Origin: an uncultured Actinomycetes bacterium
Lineage (GTDB): Bacteria > Actinomycetota > Actinomycetes > Mycobacteriales > Mycobacteriaceae
Direction: 5' to 3'
NCBI GenBank assembly: GCA_903884065.1
Contig: CAISDL010000059.1
Coordinates: 62,001 to 126,000, forward strand
DNA: 64,000 nt
In this document: piece by piece, positions 43,441 through 53,773 of the stretch
Numbering within the stretch: the first letter of the stretch is position 1
How the letters are laid out: every line of letters starts with the position of its first letter
Translations under genes and position numbers: made by a program
Notes under the pieces: generated by a model
The model's database searches: none
Seen by the model: only the letters and a program-made list of their open reading frames with translations
What the model was told of the DNA's origin: nothing

Positions 43441-43564
43441 CAGTGCAGTCCCTCCGGATGTGAATCACCTACGTGACTACCCCGGAATCGTAATCGTCGT
43501 TCCGACCCGACGTCGGTTTGCAGTGGGTTATCGGCGAATCACGGCGCCCGGCTTGTGGGCGCGC

Positions 43565-46500
43565 TCAGGCCGGGGGTTGAGCCGCTTTCGAGACAACGTA
43601 GAGCTTGTAGTCACCCTGCCATGCGGACAGGAATGCGCCAATCGGCACCTTCATGCCTGCCCCCTCTGCGGGCCCGCTGTCATTCAGGTACACCATTCCT
43701 GCCTTGGCATCCACCTCGATTACCGCCACCAGGTGGTTGGATTCCGTGTAGCTGGGGGTGTCAGACGCTCTAAGGTCAGCGGCGGTCCAGAGGGCGTTGC
43801 AGTTGACTCCGAGCATCGCTGCTTTATCTTGAGCCAGTGCCGCTTCCAGGTCGCTGAGAGCCCGCTGACCGTCCTGATACTGCGTGGTGACGACAGAGAC
43901 GCCCAATTTCGTCGTCATCAACTGCACGACATCGTCATTGGCGATGGCATTCGGGGTGTTTTCGTCGAGGTACATTTTGTTGCCCGGGTAGTAGACGCTG
44001 TCGGTTTTCTTCGCCAGGTCGATCATGTCGGCCTGCGACGGCCCCGTCTGCTTCAGGACCTGCCTGACCGTCATCGCCCCTGCCATCAGTGTGCAGTTCT
44101 CGTAGCTCTGCTTCTCCCACCATTCCGCGTTGGCGGGATCGCCGTATTCTCCCGTTCCGGGAACTGTGACGGCGATTTCCTTTGTGATGGTGTCGGTTTG
44201 GGCTACGCCCACACCGACGGCGATGGCGTGCAGTTGCTTTTGGACCGAGCCCAGCAGCCCGGGCAGCTTGGCGTTGGCTCCGTTGTCGACGGTGACGGTG
44301 AAATGATCGGTGATACCGGGTGCGACCAGGGCCGCATCAGGGGTATAGATGTACGCGCCGTTCCCAGCCAATTTGAGCTCGCCGTACTTCGGTTTAGTGC
44401 TGAGCGTGTAGGTCGGGCCGTACCCGTTGTTGCTGTCGCCGTTGAGATTACCGGTGATCTGCTTACCGACACCGCTGGCGGGGCTCTGGGTGGGTGTCAC
44501 GCTGGGCGCACGGTTGAAGAAGACATACGTGAGCCGGCGGGCGAGGTCGGAGGGCTTGGATGCGCCCGCAGTCCACTCCAGCGACGATGGGGCGGGCTGC
44601 GCATCGGAGCCGGGCGCACCGGCCTTGCCGTTGGCGCCGGCAACGCCGTCGGTGCCGGCCTTGCCGTTGTCACCCTTGGCCGTGCCACCGAGACCGCGGG
44701 CACCGCCGCTGCCGCCGAAGCCACCGGATCCGCCGCCGGCACCGCGATCAGCCCCGCCGACACCTCCGACGCCGCCGTCACCGCCATTACCGCCAACGCC
44801 GCCGGTGGCGGGGGGGTCGCCACCCTCGGCCAGACCGCCCGTGCCGCCCGCACCGCCGAAACCACCGACACCACCGACGGCGCCTGGCTTGGTGGGCGAG
44901 CCGGCACCGCCAGCGCCTCCGCGACCACCGTTACCGCTGGGGTTGACGGGACCGCCCGTCACGCCGCCGTCACCGCCGGTGCCGCTGATGCCACCGGCGC
45001 CCCCGTCGCCGCCGACTCCGGCAGCCGAGGTGTCCGTGGCGGCCCCGCCCAGACCACCCGATCCGCCCGTACCGCCTTTGCCGCCGGCACGGCCCGTTGT
45101 CTCGTATTCGCCGCCTTTGCCGCCGTTCCCGCCGGCGCCACCCTTGCCGCCGGCACCGCTGGCGCCGGCAGAGCCATCCGACGAGATCAGGAAGAGGTAG
45201 CGGCCCTCTCCGGCGTCACCGCCGCGGGCGCCCCCGGCACCACCGGCGCCGCCGTTGCCGCCGGCACCACCGGGGCCGCCGGCGCTGCCGGGGCCCGTCG
45301 CTGCGTCAGCGCCCTTGCCGCCGTTGCCGCCGACCCCGCCGGAACCACCGCTACCGCCCGCACCGCCGGCCCCGACGACCCAGCTGCCCGCACCGCCGTT
45401 TCCGCCGCTCCCGCCGATGTAACCAGCGTGACCACTGCCGCCGTCCGCACCGGGGTTTGATCCGTTGATGCCGACACTTCCGGTCCGGCCGATCCCGCCG
45501 GCACCGCCATCTCCGCCCCTGCCGAAGACAGACAGCGCACCGGTGCCTCCGCCGTTACCGCCGGCACCGGTGCCGGCGCCGCCCTTGCCGCCGGCACCGC
45601 CGTTGCCCGTCCAGAGTCCGCCGTAACCACCGGCGCCACCCCTGCCGCCTTGTTGCGGTCCGGCGCCACCTTCCCCACCGGCGCCGCCGTTGGCGAAGAG
45701 CGAGAAGAGTCCGCCGCGGCCGCCGGTGCCGCCGGCACCGCCGTTGCTCGCGAGGCCGCCGGCCCCGCCGTTTCCGGCGGTGCCCCAGAGCGAGAGCAAT
45801 CCGGTGTTGCCGCCATTGCCGCCATTGCCGCCGGTGGCCCCCTCGGGTATCGAGTTCGCCCCGGCTCCGCCGCTGCCGCCGTTTCCTAGGAACAACCCGC
45901 CACTACCGCCCTTGCCGCCGGGGTTGCCGCTGTTGGAGACTGCGGCCCCACCGTTGCCGCCCTTGCCGAACCAGCCCGCCGAACCGCCGTTACCCCCGCC
46001 AAAGCCATTGCCGCCCTTGCCGATCAGACCGGATGTTCCGCCGTTGCACGTGCTAGGGCAATCACCGGCCACGCTGCCGTAGCTGTAGCCGTCACCGACC
46101 AGAATGCCCGCGTCGGGGTGATCCGCGGTGCCGTTACCGATGAAGATTCGCGCAAAGCTGGAACGGCGATCGGAACTCGGCTCCCCGATCGCTGTCCCTG
46201 CCGCGGCTGCGGTCGCCGATGTCCCGGCTTTGCTGACCACGTAGAGCTTGTGGTCGCCCTGCCACCCGCTCAGAAATGCGCCGATCGGCACTTTCATGCC
46301 CGCGCCATACGAGGGCCCACTGTCGTTGAGAACCAGCATTCCGTTCTCGGCATCCACATTGATGACCACCACCATGTGGTCGGCATCGGTGTAACTGGGC
46401 GTGCCGGTAGTGGAATAGACATCGCCGACCTGGGCCGAACCAGCCTCGGCGCGATAGGTCCCGGCGGCAGTCCAGATGACGTCGCTGTTGACACCCACCA

Positions 46501-49500
46501 TCACTGCTTTGCCCTGGGCCAGCGCCGCTTCGATCGCGCTCAGAGCGCGCACGCCGTCCTCACGCGTCGGCCCGAATTCCACTGTGTCGACGGTGACGTT
46601 CAACGTGTTCTTCATCAACTCCACGACATCGCCGGCGGCGATACCGTGCTTGATGTCATCGGCGAGGTACATCTTGGTACCCGGGTTGACGACGCTGTCC
46701 GCAGCCTTCGCCAGTGCGACCATGTCGGCCTCGGTCTTCGTCTTTCCGGTGACCTGAGCGACCGCCATCTGCCCCGCCATCAGGGTGGTGTTGTAATAGC
46801 TCTGCTTCGCCCACCATTCCGAGTTGGCAATGTCGCCGTATTGACCGCCATTCTCCCCGGAGGGGGACACCGTGACGGTGACTTCCCTTGTGACGGTGTC
46901 GGGTTGGGCCGCGCCCAGCCCTATTGCGATGCCGCGCAGCAGTTTCTGAGCCGCGCCCAGCAGACCAGGGTTCGCGGCGGCGGGCGCTTCCGTAACGGTG
47001 ACGGTGAATTGATCGATGATGCCGCGTCCCACCAGGTTCGGATCCGGTGTGTAAGTGAATTTGCCCTTCTCAACCCAGCTGAACTCGCCGTATTTCGGTT
47101 TGCTGACGAGTTTGTAGGTAAGCGCGAGGCCATTGTCGCTCTGGGCATCGAGATCGCCGGCGACCTGCCCACTCTTGCCGTTCGAGGGACCGACATCCGG
47201 GTTCACCACCGGTGCCCGGTTGAAGAAAATGTAGGTGAGGATGTCGGCCGGGCCGGTGGACGCAGTCTGCACCGCCGCGGTGGCGGATCCCTGGGGAACG
47301 CTGACCGCCGGAACCAACGCTCCGGTTCCGGCTTCTTCAGCGGGGTCGGGCTCTCCGTTGTCGCCACCCTTGCCGCTCTGGCCAGGAACTCCATTCGCGC
47401 CGGCTTTGCCGCGTCCACCACCAAGGCCGCCAGTGCCGCCAGTGCCGACCGCACCGGCGGTGCCACCGAAACCGCCCGTCCCGCCGCCGGCGCCGCCGTC
47501 AACTCCACCCGGCCCACCGCGCCCGCCGTCTCCTGCCGCGCCGCCAACGGCGCCACTGCCACCGGCTTTGTCTATCGCTCCCGTGCCACCCTTGCCGCCG
47601 GTGCCGCCGGTGCCACCCGTCCCGCCTTTGCCGCCATCCCCGGCAGACGCGGTTTCCGTGCCGATACCTCCGGCACCGCCGACCCCGCCCCTGCCGGCAC
47701 TTCCGGCGCTGCCGCCGGTGCCGCCGCCGCCTGGGCCGCTCGGGCCACCGGTGCCGCCGATGCCGCCGGTGCCGCCGTCACCGCCGTCGGCGCCGGGTGA
47801 CACGGCCGTCGCGTCACCGCCGGTGCCGCCGTCGCCGCCCAAACCGCCGACGCCACCCTTGCCACCTATCCCCTTGGGGTCATTGGTCGCACCGCCGTTG
47901 CCGCCTGTTCCGCCGACACCGCCCTTACCGCCGGCGCCACTGCTGCCGGCACGGCCATTCGACGCGATGACGAAGAAGTAGCCGCCGACACCGGCCTCGC
48001 CACCCCGGGCGCCGCCCGGGCCGCCGTCACCGCCAGTGCCACCGGCCCCGCCATCGACGCCATTGCCCTTCTCGGCAGGTAGGCCCTCTTCAAGTTGGCC
48101 ATTGGCGCCTTGGCCGCCGTTGCCGCCGCCACCGCCGCCACCGCCACTGCCGCCGAAGCCGCCGCGACCGAGGATGAAACTGCCCGCACCGCCGTTTCCG
48201 CCGCTGCCCCCTGCTTCACCATCTTGACCAGCGCCGCCGTTGGCGCCGGCCTTCGACCCGTTGATGCCGACATCCCCTGGCTTGCCACCGCCACCGGCAC
48301 CGCCGTCGCCGCCCCGGCCGAACAACGACAGCAATCCGGTGCCGCCGCCAGTCCCACCGTCACCGCCACCACCGCCGCCCTCGCCGCCGTTACCGCCATT
48401 GCCCGTCCAGAGTCCGCCGGCCCCGCCGGCCCCGCCCTTGCCTCCGTCGAATGGTCCGGTCCCACCTGCCCCGCCGGCACCGCCGTTGGCGAAGATCGAC
48501 AGCAATCCCCCACTGCCGCCGTCACCGCCGGCCCCGCCATAACTGGCGCCGCCACCGACACCGCCGTTGCCGCCTGCGCCCCAGATCGAGAGCAACCCCG
48601 TGTTGCCGCCACGCCCGCCGTCACCACCCGTTGTCGGATGGGGGATCGAGTCTCCGCCGGCTCCCCCGTGGCCGCCGTTGCCGACGAACAACCCACCGAC
48701 GCCACCGACGCCGCCCTTGCCGCCGTTGGCCCCCGCCTGAGACAGATTCCGGACCCCGGCCCCGCCGTTGCCGCCGTTACCGAACCAACCGGCCGCACCG
48801 CCGTTGCCACCGCCGAAGCCGTTGCCGCCGTTACCGATCAGGCCACTGTTGCCGCCCTTGCAGGACCCGGTCGGACAGGTCTGGGCGGTCCAGCTGTAGC
48901 CGTTGCCCCACAGGATGCCCGCATTCGGGTTGTCCGCGGTGCCGTCGCCGATGAAGATGCGGGTGAGCGACCCGATGGCCGCCGCGCGCGGCGAGCCCAC
49001 TGCCGCTGAATCGATCAGCGGGATGCCAGCCGCCGGGTCCAGGGGTGCACCGCTGGTGATCGCCGCAGCCGCCGCGGTGCGCGAAGCCTTGCCGAACTCA
49101 CGACGACTGAACGCCAACGCCGTCCACGCCAGCGGTGTCGCTGCCGGGGCATCACCGGTACCGGCCGACGCCAGCCAGGCCAGCAGATTGCCGCCCAGCC
49201 CACTGACTCCACCGGAGGCCGCCGGACGCGGTGCCGCGGTGATCACCGGTGCGGCCGCCACCGCAGCCGACGCGGTGACAACCGGCCGCACTACCTCCGG
49301 CCTGAAGGCCGAGAGTGTGGAGGAATCCGAGGAATTCACCGAGGAGTTGGACCGGTCGTACACCGGCAGCTCCGTGGCCAAGGAAGCCGGCAATCCGGGG
49401 GAAAGCGACCCCACTAGCGGTGAGGTGACAACGGGACGGGCGGTCGTGCTCGCGCTACCGGTGCCCGCGGGGAGGGCAGTGAGCCTGGCGGGCTCGTCAA

Positions 49501-49843
49501 GGGGCTTGTTGTCCTGCAAGGACGCGTCGGAGCCGCCGCCCCGCAGGCCCACCGAGGGGCCGCTGTCGGAACCCGACGTACCCGACGAGCCGCCCCGAGA
49601 CGACCGTGCCGTTGAGGGCTTTTCGCCGGAGCCGGATCCGGCGGTGGACGCCCCGGTCCGGGAGGTGCCCGGATGCGCCGGTCGCGATGCCCGCGTCGTG
49701 TTCGACGAGGCCGAATCCGTCGAACCCGCCGAACCGGACGTGTCCGCAAACGCCCACGCCGGCATGACCCACGCATTCAGGCCCACACCCAGCGCGATCG
49801 CCAAGGCACCGACTCGACCGACATAAAGATCTGATGACCGCAC
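43565..49843 (-). CDS. Giant secreted PGRS protein with two cadherin-like/C39-peptidase modules
   Basis: A 2092-residue exported protein. Starting from GTG 49843 (GGAGAGGGG upstream) it has [14 protein letters not shown]..., a signal peptide like that of the related gene at 57544. A Ser/Thr-rich linker and the [19 protein letters not shown] motif precede the entry motif [20 protein letters not shown] near 294. Module 1 is a PGRS stalk, a cadherin/VCBS-like domain ([21 protein letters not shown]) from about 871, and a C39-like peptidase domain with Thr1019 in place of the Cys. A second complete module starts near 1228: PGRS, cadherin-like from about 1772, and a C39 domain with Cys1917 (YENCTLMAG) and His (SNHLVAVIE). 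Probably cell-wall-associated. Confidence 0.88.
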   Translation of the reverse strand: MRSSDLYVGRVGALAIALGVGLNAWVMPAWAFADTSGSAGSTDSASSNTTRASRPAHPGTSRTGASTAGSGSGEKPSTARSSRGGSSGTSGSDSGPSVGLRGGGSDASLQDNKPLDEPARLTALPAGTGSASTTARPVVTSPLVGSLSPGLPASLATELPVYDRSNSSVNSSDSSTLSAFRPEVVRPVVTASAAVAAAPVITAAPRPAASGGVSGLGGNLLAWLASAGTGDAPAATPLAWTALAFSRREFGKASRTAAAAAITSGAPLDPAAGIPLIDSAAVGSPRAAAIGSLTRIFIGDGTADNPNAGILWGNGYSWTAQTCPTGSCKGGNSGLIGNGGNGFGGGNGGAAGWFGNGGNGGAGVRNLSQAGANGGKGGVGGVGGLFVGNGGHGGAGGDSIPHPTTGGDGGRGGNTGLLSIWGAGGNGGVGGGASYGGAGGDGGSGGLLSIFANGGAGGAGGTGPFDGGKGGAGGAGGLWTGNGGNGGEGGGGGGDGGTGGGTGLLSLFGRGGDGGAGGGGKPGDVGINGSKAGANGGAGQDGEAGGSGGNGGAGSFILGRGGFGGSGGGGGGGGNGGQGANGQLEEGLPAEKGNGVDGGAGGTGGDGGPGGARGGEAGVGGYFFVIASNGRAGSSGAGGKGGVGGTGGNGGATNDPKGIGGKGGVGGLGGDGGTGGDATAVSPGADGGDGGTGGIGGTGGPSGPGGGGTGGSAGSAGRGGVGGAGGIGTETASAGDGGKGGTGGTGGTGGKGGTGAIDKAGGSGAVGGAAGDGGRGGPGGVDGGAGGGTGGFGGTAGAVGTGGTGGLGGGRGKAGANGVPGQSGKGGDNGEPDPAEEAGTGALVPAVSVPQGSATAAVQTASTGPADILTYIFFNRAPVVNPDVGPSNGKSGQVAGDLDAQSDNGLALTYKLVSKPKYGEFSWVEKGKFTYTPDPNLVGRGIIDQFTVTVTEAPAAANPGLLGAAQKLLRGIAIGLGAAQPDTVTREVTVTVSPSGENGGQYGDIANSEWWAKQSYYNTTLMAGQMAVAQVTGKTKTEADMVALAKAADSVVNPGTKMYLADDIKHGIAAGDVVELMKNTLNVTVDTVEFGPTREDGVRALSAIEAALAQGKAVMVGVNSDVIWTAAGTYRAEAGSAQVGDVYSTTGTPSYTDADHMVVVINVDAENGMLVLNDSGPSYGAGMKVPIGAFLSGWQGDHKLYVVSKAGTSATAAAAGTAIGEPSSDRRSSFARIFIGNGTADHPDAGILVGDGYSYGSVAGDCPSTCNGGTSGLIGKGGNGFGGGNGGSAGWFGKGGNGGAAVSNSGNPGGKGGSGGLFLGNGGSGGAGANSIPEGATGGNGGNGGNTGLLSLWGTAGNGGAGGLASNGGAGGTGGRGGLFSLFANGGAGGEGGAGPQQGGRGGAGGYGGLWTGNGGAGGKGGAGTGAGGNGGGTGALSVFGRGGDGGAGGIGRTGSVGINGSNPGADGGSGHAGYIGGSGGNGGAGSWVVGAGGAGGSGGSGGVGGNGGKGADAATGPGSAGGPGGAGGNGGAGGAGGARGGDAGEGRYLFLISSDGSAGASGAGGKGGAGGNGGKGGEYETTGRAGGKGGTGGSGGLGGAATDTSAAGVGGDGGAGGISGTGGDGGVTGGPVNPSGNGGRGGAGGAGSPTKPGAVGGVGGFGGAGGTGGLAEGGDPPATGGVGGNGGDGGVGGVGGADRGAGGGSGGFGGSGGARGLGGTAKGDNGKAGTDGVAGANGKAGAPGSDAQPAPSSLEWTAGASKPSDLARRLTYVFFNRAPSVTPTQSPASGVGKQITGNLNGDSNNGYGPTYTLSTKPKYGELKLAGNGAYIYTPDAALVAPGITDHFTVTVDNGANAKLPGLLGSVQKQLHAIAVGVGVAQTDTITKEIAVTVPGTGEYGDPANAEWWEKQSYENCTLMAGAMTVRQVLKQTGPSQADMIDLAKKTDSVYYPGNKMYLDENTPNAIANDDVVQLMTTKLGVSVVTTQYQDGQRALSDLEAALAQDKAAMLGVNCNALWTAADLRASDTPSYTESNHLVAVIEVDAKAGMVYLNDSGPAEGAGMKVPIGAFLSAWQGDYKLYVVSKAAQPPA
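46145..48960 (-). repeat. Internal ~2.8 kb module duplication of the giant PGRS gene
   Basis: The start of the entry motif of module 1 (near 48960) and of module 2 (near 46145) are about 2.8 kb apart, and the order PGRS, cadherin-like, C39 is the same in both. The span listed is the first module. The protein segments are alike in order and motif but only partly identical, so the duplication is not recent. Confidence 0.75.
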
Positions 49844-49996
49844 TGGATTCCCCTCTCCGGGATCACGCGGGAGGCGGCGTGGCCTCCTCAGTCTTGCGTA
49901 AGTGGAGTTACGCCGAACCCAGAGATGGTCACGGATAGAGAGGACTTTGGACCTTTCCTGCACGCGCCGGGCAGCGGCAGCGGTGTTCCTGCCGTG

Positions 49997-52771
49997 TCAG
50001 TCGAAATTCAGCTCGATCAGCGAGCAGTCGTCCTCGAAGGCACCTGTCGGCGTCAGGGCCTGCAGTTCGCCGACGAGTGACTCAAGGGACCAGGTCGACG
50101 CCCCGGCGAGACGCTTGGTGAGGTCCCTGAAATCGTGCACCAGGAACTGGCGGTCGTCCGCGAGGGTGATCTCATGTGCGCCGTCGCTGTAGATGAGGAT
50201 GCGGCAACCCTTCGGCACGACGTAACTGCTGGAGCTGAACTCGGTGTCGGCGAACATCCCCACCGGGGTGGCGAGGGTGGACAGATCCGTGACCGAGACA
50301 GTGCCGTCGGCGGCGGAATCGAAGGCGAACGCCGGCGGCGCCCCGGCACTGGCGTAACGCAGGGTGCGGGTGGATGACTGGTAGATGCCGTACCAGATGG
50401 TGAAGTAGTGATCGCCCTGATCGCCCATCTGGAACAGGCGGTTCAATTCGGCCAGCGCCGCCTCCGGCGCCGCCATGGTCTCGACTCCCAGGGATCCCGA
50501 GCGCAGCATGTTGTGCACCGACACCGACAGCAACGCGGGTTCGATGCCGTGGCCGGAGACGTCGATCAGATAGACCAGCAGATGGTCGTCGTCGATCCAG
50601 GTGTAGTCGAAACAGTCGCCGCTGAGTTCACGGGAGGGCAGGTAACACGATGCGATGTTGACCCGTCCGCCAAGACCCTTGGGCATGATCGACGCCATAT
50701 AGTCGGCGGCACTGCGCAATTCGGCCGCCAGCCGGTCGCTCTTCAGCTGAAGTCGTTGCGCCAGAAGGCGATTCTGTTCATCACCCTGCTTGAGCCGCTC
50801 GCGGGTGTGCACCTCTTCGGTGATGTCGATCATCTGGGAGGCCAAATGCTCCACCCGTCCGTTCTCGTCGCGAACACAGTTCACGGCCAGGTCCGCCCAG
50901 ATCCGATAGCCGTCGGCATGGATGTACTGCTTGACGAGTCGGTAGGAGTCCAAACGGCCGTCGAAGACGGCCTTGCGCGCATCCTCACCCACGTCCAGAA
51001 ACTCCGGCGGGGTCAGGTCCTGCCACTTTTTTTGCAGCAACGTCTCGGCGTCGTAGCCGAGGAATTCGCAGAGCGCGGGGTTGACCTCCAGGAACGTGCC
51101 GTCGGGAGCCAGCAGGCACATGCCGACGGCGGCGGTGTCCATCGCCCGGCGGTAGCGGGCGTCGGCCCGGGCCTGCTGCCGGCGAGCCTTCTCGGCCTCC
51201 TGCTGGGCGGCCACCTCGTCGTCGATCAGGCGAAGCACGGCGGTGACCCCGTCCTGGCGGCCATCGGCGTCATAGAACGCTGTGCCGTGCATGTGGGCCC
51301 AGTGGATGACGCCGTCCACCGAGATCACCCGCAGCCGTTCCTTGACCATTCCACCTGCCAGTGCCTTCGCGAGTCTGGCGGCTGCGGCCGGCCCGTCCTC
51401 CGGGGGGACCGCTTCTCTCGCTTTGCGGCCTATCCAGTATTCGGGCGGCGCACCCAGCGCTTTCTCGACGGATGGGGAAACCCAGGTGATCGTGCCGCTC
51501 GAGTCGACGCGGAGTACGACGTCGGCGATGTTCTCGGCGACCAGCCGGTAGCGTTCGGTCGCCTCGATGGCGGTTGTGACGTCGACGATCTGGGAGATGA
51601 AGTGCTCCACCTGACCGTTCTCGTCGCGCATGCAACTGACTGCCAGATCGCCCCAGATCCGATGCCCGTCGGCGTCGATGTACTGCTTGAGCATCCGGTA
51701 GGAGTCGGACCGGCCGTCCAGAATGTCGTTGACATTCTTCAGATCCGCCTCCAAGAACTCCGGTGCGGTCAGTTCCTGCCAGGTCTTACTTGTCAACGTC
51801 GTGGCGTCGTAGCCGAACAACGCACAGAGTGCGGGGTTGACCTCGACGAAGCCGCCGTCCGGGGCGATCAGGGCCATGCCGATGGCGGCGCTGTCCATCG
51901 AGCGGCGAAAGCGTGCGTCGGACAGGGCCTGTTGCCGCCGCGCCTCTTCCACCGCGCGCTCGGTGGCCACGTCGTCATCGGCCAGGCGCAGCGTGATGAT
52001 GAATCCGTCGAGGCGGCCGTCGGCGTCGTGGAAGGGCTTGGAGTGCGCGTCAATCCAGTGGCTGGCGCCATCGACGGCAATCAGCTGGATCCGCTGCTGG
52101 ACCGTGCCCCCCGCGGTGACCGTCGTGAGCCGGTCGTCATGGGCCGCAAGGCCTTCCGCCGGAATGGCTACCCGTAGTTCCTGACCCACCCAGTACTCCG
52201 GTGGTGCGCCCAGCACCTCCTCGACCGACGGAGACACCCAGACGACTTTGCCGTCGCGGGCGTGCAGAACCACGTCGCTGGAGTTCTCGGCGATCAGGCG
52301 GTACCTGAGCTCGGAGTCCTCGATGCGCTGCGCGGCCTCGAACTGCCCGGTGACATCCCGCCAGGTGACGGCGAGCAGGTCGGCACCGGCCCGGGTGGCG
52401 CGGAGGTCGTACCGGCAGGCATTGCCGGTGATCCCGTTGAAGAACGGGCAGTCGTCCAGGACGACCGCCTGCCCATCCTCGAGGCACTGGATGTATTGAC
52501 GGTGGAGGTCGGAGCCCTTCAGGTTCGGTGAGAACTCAAGCTGGGTGCAGCCGACCAGATCGCTCTCCGCACGCCCCAGATAGTCGCAGCCGGCCCGGTT
52601 GACGCCGAGATAGCGGAAGTCGACCACGTGCCCGTCCGGCCCGCGGACCGCCTCCAGGAGCACCTGGGGATCGAGCATGCTGTCGGCGCTGGCCCGCAAC
52701 AGGGCACGGAGGTCCGCCTCGCGATCACGTTCGACGGCGATGCCGATCACCCCCTGAAATGCTCCCGTCAC
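49997..52771 (-). CDS. Multi-PAS SpoIIE/PP2C-type phosphatase
   Basis: A 924-residue regulator. About five PAS domains are in the N-terminal 660 residues; the pairs at 150-400 and 405-660 are alike (SPSVEEVLGAPPEYWVGQ and SPSVEKALGAPPEYWIGR; NPALCALFGYD and NPALCEFLGYD), so a two-PAS unit is duplicated. From about 705 a PP2C/SpoIIE domain (NIASCYLPSRELSGDCFDY, YLIDVSGHGIEPALLSVSVH, ILIYSDGAHEI, DDCSLIELNFD) has the Asp ligands of metal-dependent serine phosphatases. Such RsbU/RsbP-like proteins dephosphorylate anti-anti-sigma factors. There is no membrane segment. PAS signals could be redox or light. Confidence 0.92.
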   Translation of the reverse strand: MTGAFQGVIGIAVERDREADLRALLRASADSMLDPQVLLEAVRGPDGHVVDFRYLGVNRAGCDYLGRAESDLVGCTQLEFSPNLKGSDLHRQYIQCLEDGQAVVLDDCPFFNGITGNACRYDLRATRAGADLLAVTWRDVTGQFEAAQRIEDSELRYRLIAENSSDVVLHARDGKVVWVSPSVEEVLGAPPEYWVGQELRVAIPAEGLAAHDDRLTTVTAGGTVQQRIQLIAVDGASHWIDAHSKPFHDADGRLDGFIITLRLADDDVATERAVEEARRQQALSDARFRRSMDSAAIGMALIAPDGGFVEVNPALCALFGYDATTLTSKTWQELTAPEFLEADLKNVNDILDGRSDSYRMLKQYIDADGHRIWGDLAVSCMRDENGQVEHFISQIVDVTTAIEATERYRLVAENIADVVLRVDSSGTITWVSPSVEKALGAPPEYWIGRKAREAVPPEDGPAAAARLAKALAGGMVKERLRVISVDGVIHWAHMHGTAFYDADGRQDGVTAVLRLIDDEVAAQQEAEKARRQQARADARYRRAMDTAAVGMCLLAPDGTFLEVNPALCEFLGYDAETLLQKKWQDLTPPEFLDVGEDARKAVFDGRLDSYRLVKQYIHADGYRIWADLAVNCVRDENGRVEHLASQMIDITEEVHTRERLKQGDEQNRLLAQRLQLKSDRLAAELRSAADYMASIMPKGLGGRVNIASCYLPSRELSGDCFDYTWIDDDHLLVYLIDVSGHGIEPALLSVSVHNMLRSGSLGVETMAAPEAALAELNRLFQMGDQGDHYFTIWYGIYQSSTRTLRYASAGAPPAFAFDSAADGTVSVTDLSTLATPVGMFADTEFSSSSYVVPKGCRILIYSDGAHEITLADDRQFLVHDFRDLTKRLAGASTWSLESLVGELQALTPTGAFEDDCSLIELNFD

Positions 52772-52844
52772 TGCCCCGTTGACCTCCGATACCCAAACTT
52801 AGCCCAGCGAACCATGCGGTCCGGGAAGGCGCATCCGATGCACG

Positions 52845-53699
52845 CTAGAGCGTGACCGGGGCGACCGCCCTCAGGAACTCGAGCTGATCGGCGATCACCG
52901 TGGTGAACAACGGCTCCAGGTAGACATCGAAGTGGTGGCCCGGATAGCTCTTCAGCGTCGCTCGAGCCATGCGGCTGGCCGCCTTTCGGGCCGCGCGGGT
53001 GGGCGTCAGGGTGTCGTCGCTGGCGACCTGGATCAGCGCCGGGCACGTGACCCCCGCGGCGTGCCGGATCGGTGAGTACAGCCCGATCCGCAGAACGATG
53101 CGCGCAGCAACGGTGATCGGGAAGTCCCCCAGCGTCATCCCGTCGGCGGCGGCCATCCGCTCCAGGGCGGGCCTGGCGTCCGGGGTCGCCATGATCGAGC
53201 GGGTGCCGGGCGCACCGATGGAGTCGAGATAGCGCGGTGCGCGGTGGAGCAGAGCACGCCAGGTATCCGCGAATGCGGCGGGCAGCAGACGCGCGGCGTG
53301 ACGCATACCCGTGGCACGAGTGGCGGCGATCCCATCGACATGGGGTACCTGCGCGATGATCGCCGTCAGTGCCGCGCCGGTGCCGGCCACGGTGATGACG
53401 TGGCCGCCGGACAACGAGGTGCCCCAGCCGACGACGCGCTGCGGGTCCACCCCCTCGAGGGTGCGGGCCCAACCGATGGCGGCACGCCAGTCGTCGAGTT
53501 GTGCTGCGACGTCGAGCAGTTGACGCGGCCGGCCGTCGCTGTCGCCGAAGTAGCGGTAGTCGAACACCACCACCACGTAGCCCGCGGCGGCGAACCGTTG
53601 GGCGTAGGCGGGCAGCCGAAGCGCACGGATGCAGCCGAAGCCGTGCGCCATCACGATCACCGGCACCTTCTCAGCCGCCGGCGCCGCAGGCCGGAACAC
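52845..53699 (-). CDS. Alpha/beta-hydrolase
   Basis: A 284-residue hydrolase of the dienelactone hydrolase/peptidase-like (DLH-like) group. HGFGC is the oxyanion loop, GTSLSGGHV holds the nucleophile Ser (G-x-S-x-G), SDDTLTPTRA the Asp region, and PGHHFDVY the His. GTG 53699 is the first start, but the frame stays open upstream with the usual strand 1 (SERAFYSRGIRCAAWVF) and no common start codon until the overlapping PGRS gene end; translation may begin elsewhere. Substrate unknown. Confidence 0.8.
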   Translation of the reverse strand: MFRPAAPAAEKVPVIVMAHGFGCIRALRLPAYAQRFAAAGYVVVVFDYRYFGDSDGRPRQLLDVAAQLDDWRAAIGWARTLEGVDPQRVVGWGTSLSGGHVITVAGTGAALTAIIAQVPHVDGIAATRATGMRHAARLLPAAFADTWRALLHRAPRYLDSIGAPGTRSIMATPDARPALERMAAADGMTLGDFPITVAARIVLRIGLYSPIRHAAGVTCPALIQVASDDTLTPTRAARKAASRMARATLKSYPGHHFDVYLEPLFTTVIADQLEFLRAVAPVTL

Positions 53700-53773
53700 C
53701 CAAGCGGCGCAACGGATACCGCGGGAGTAGAAGGCGCGCTCCGAGCGGACCGGAGGCAGGTGCGGTACTTCGC

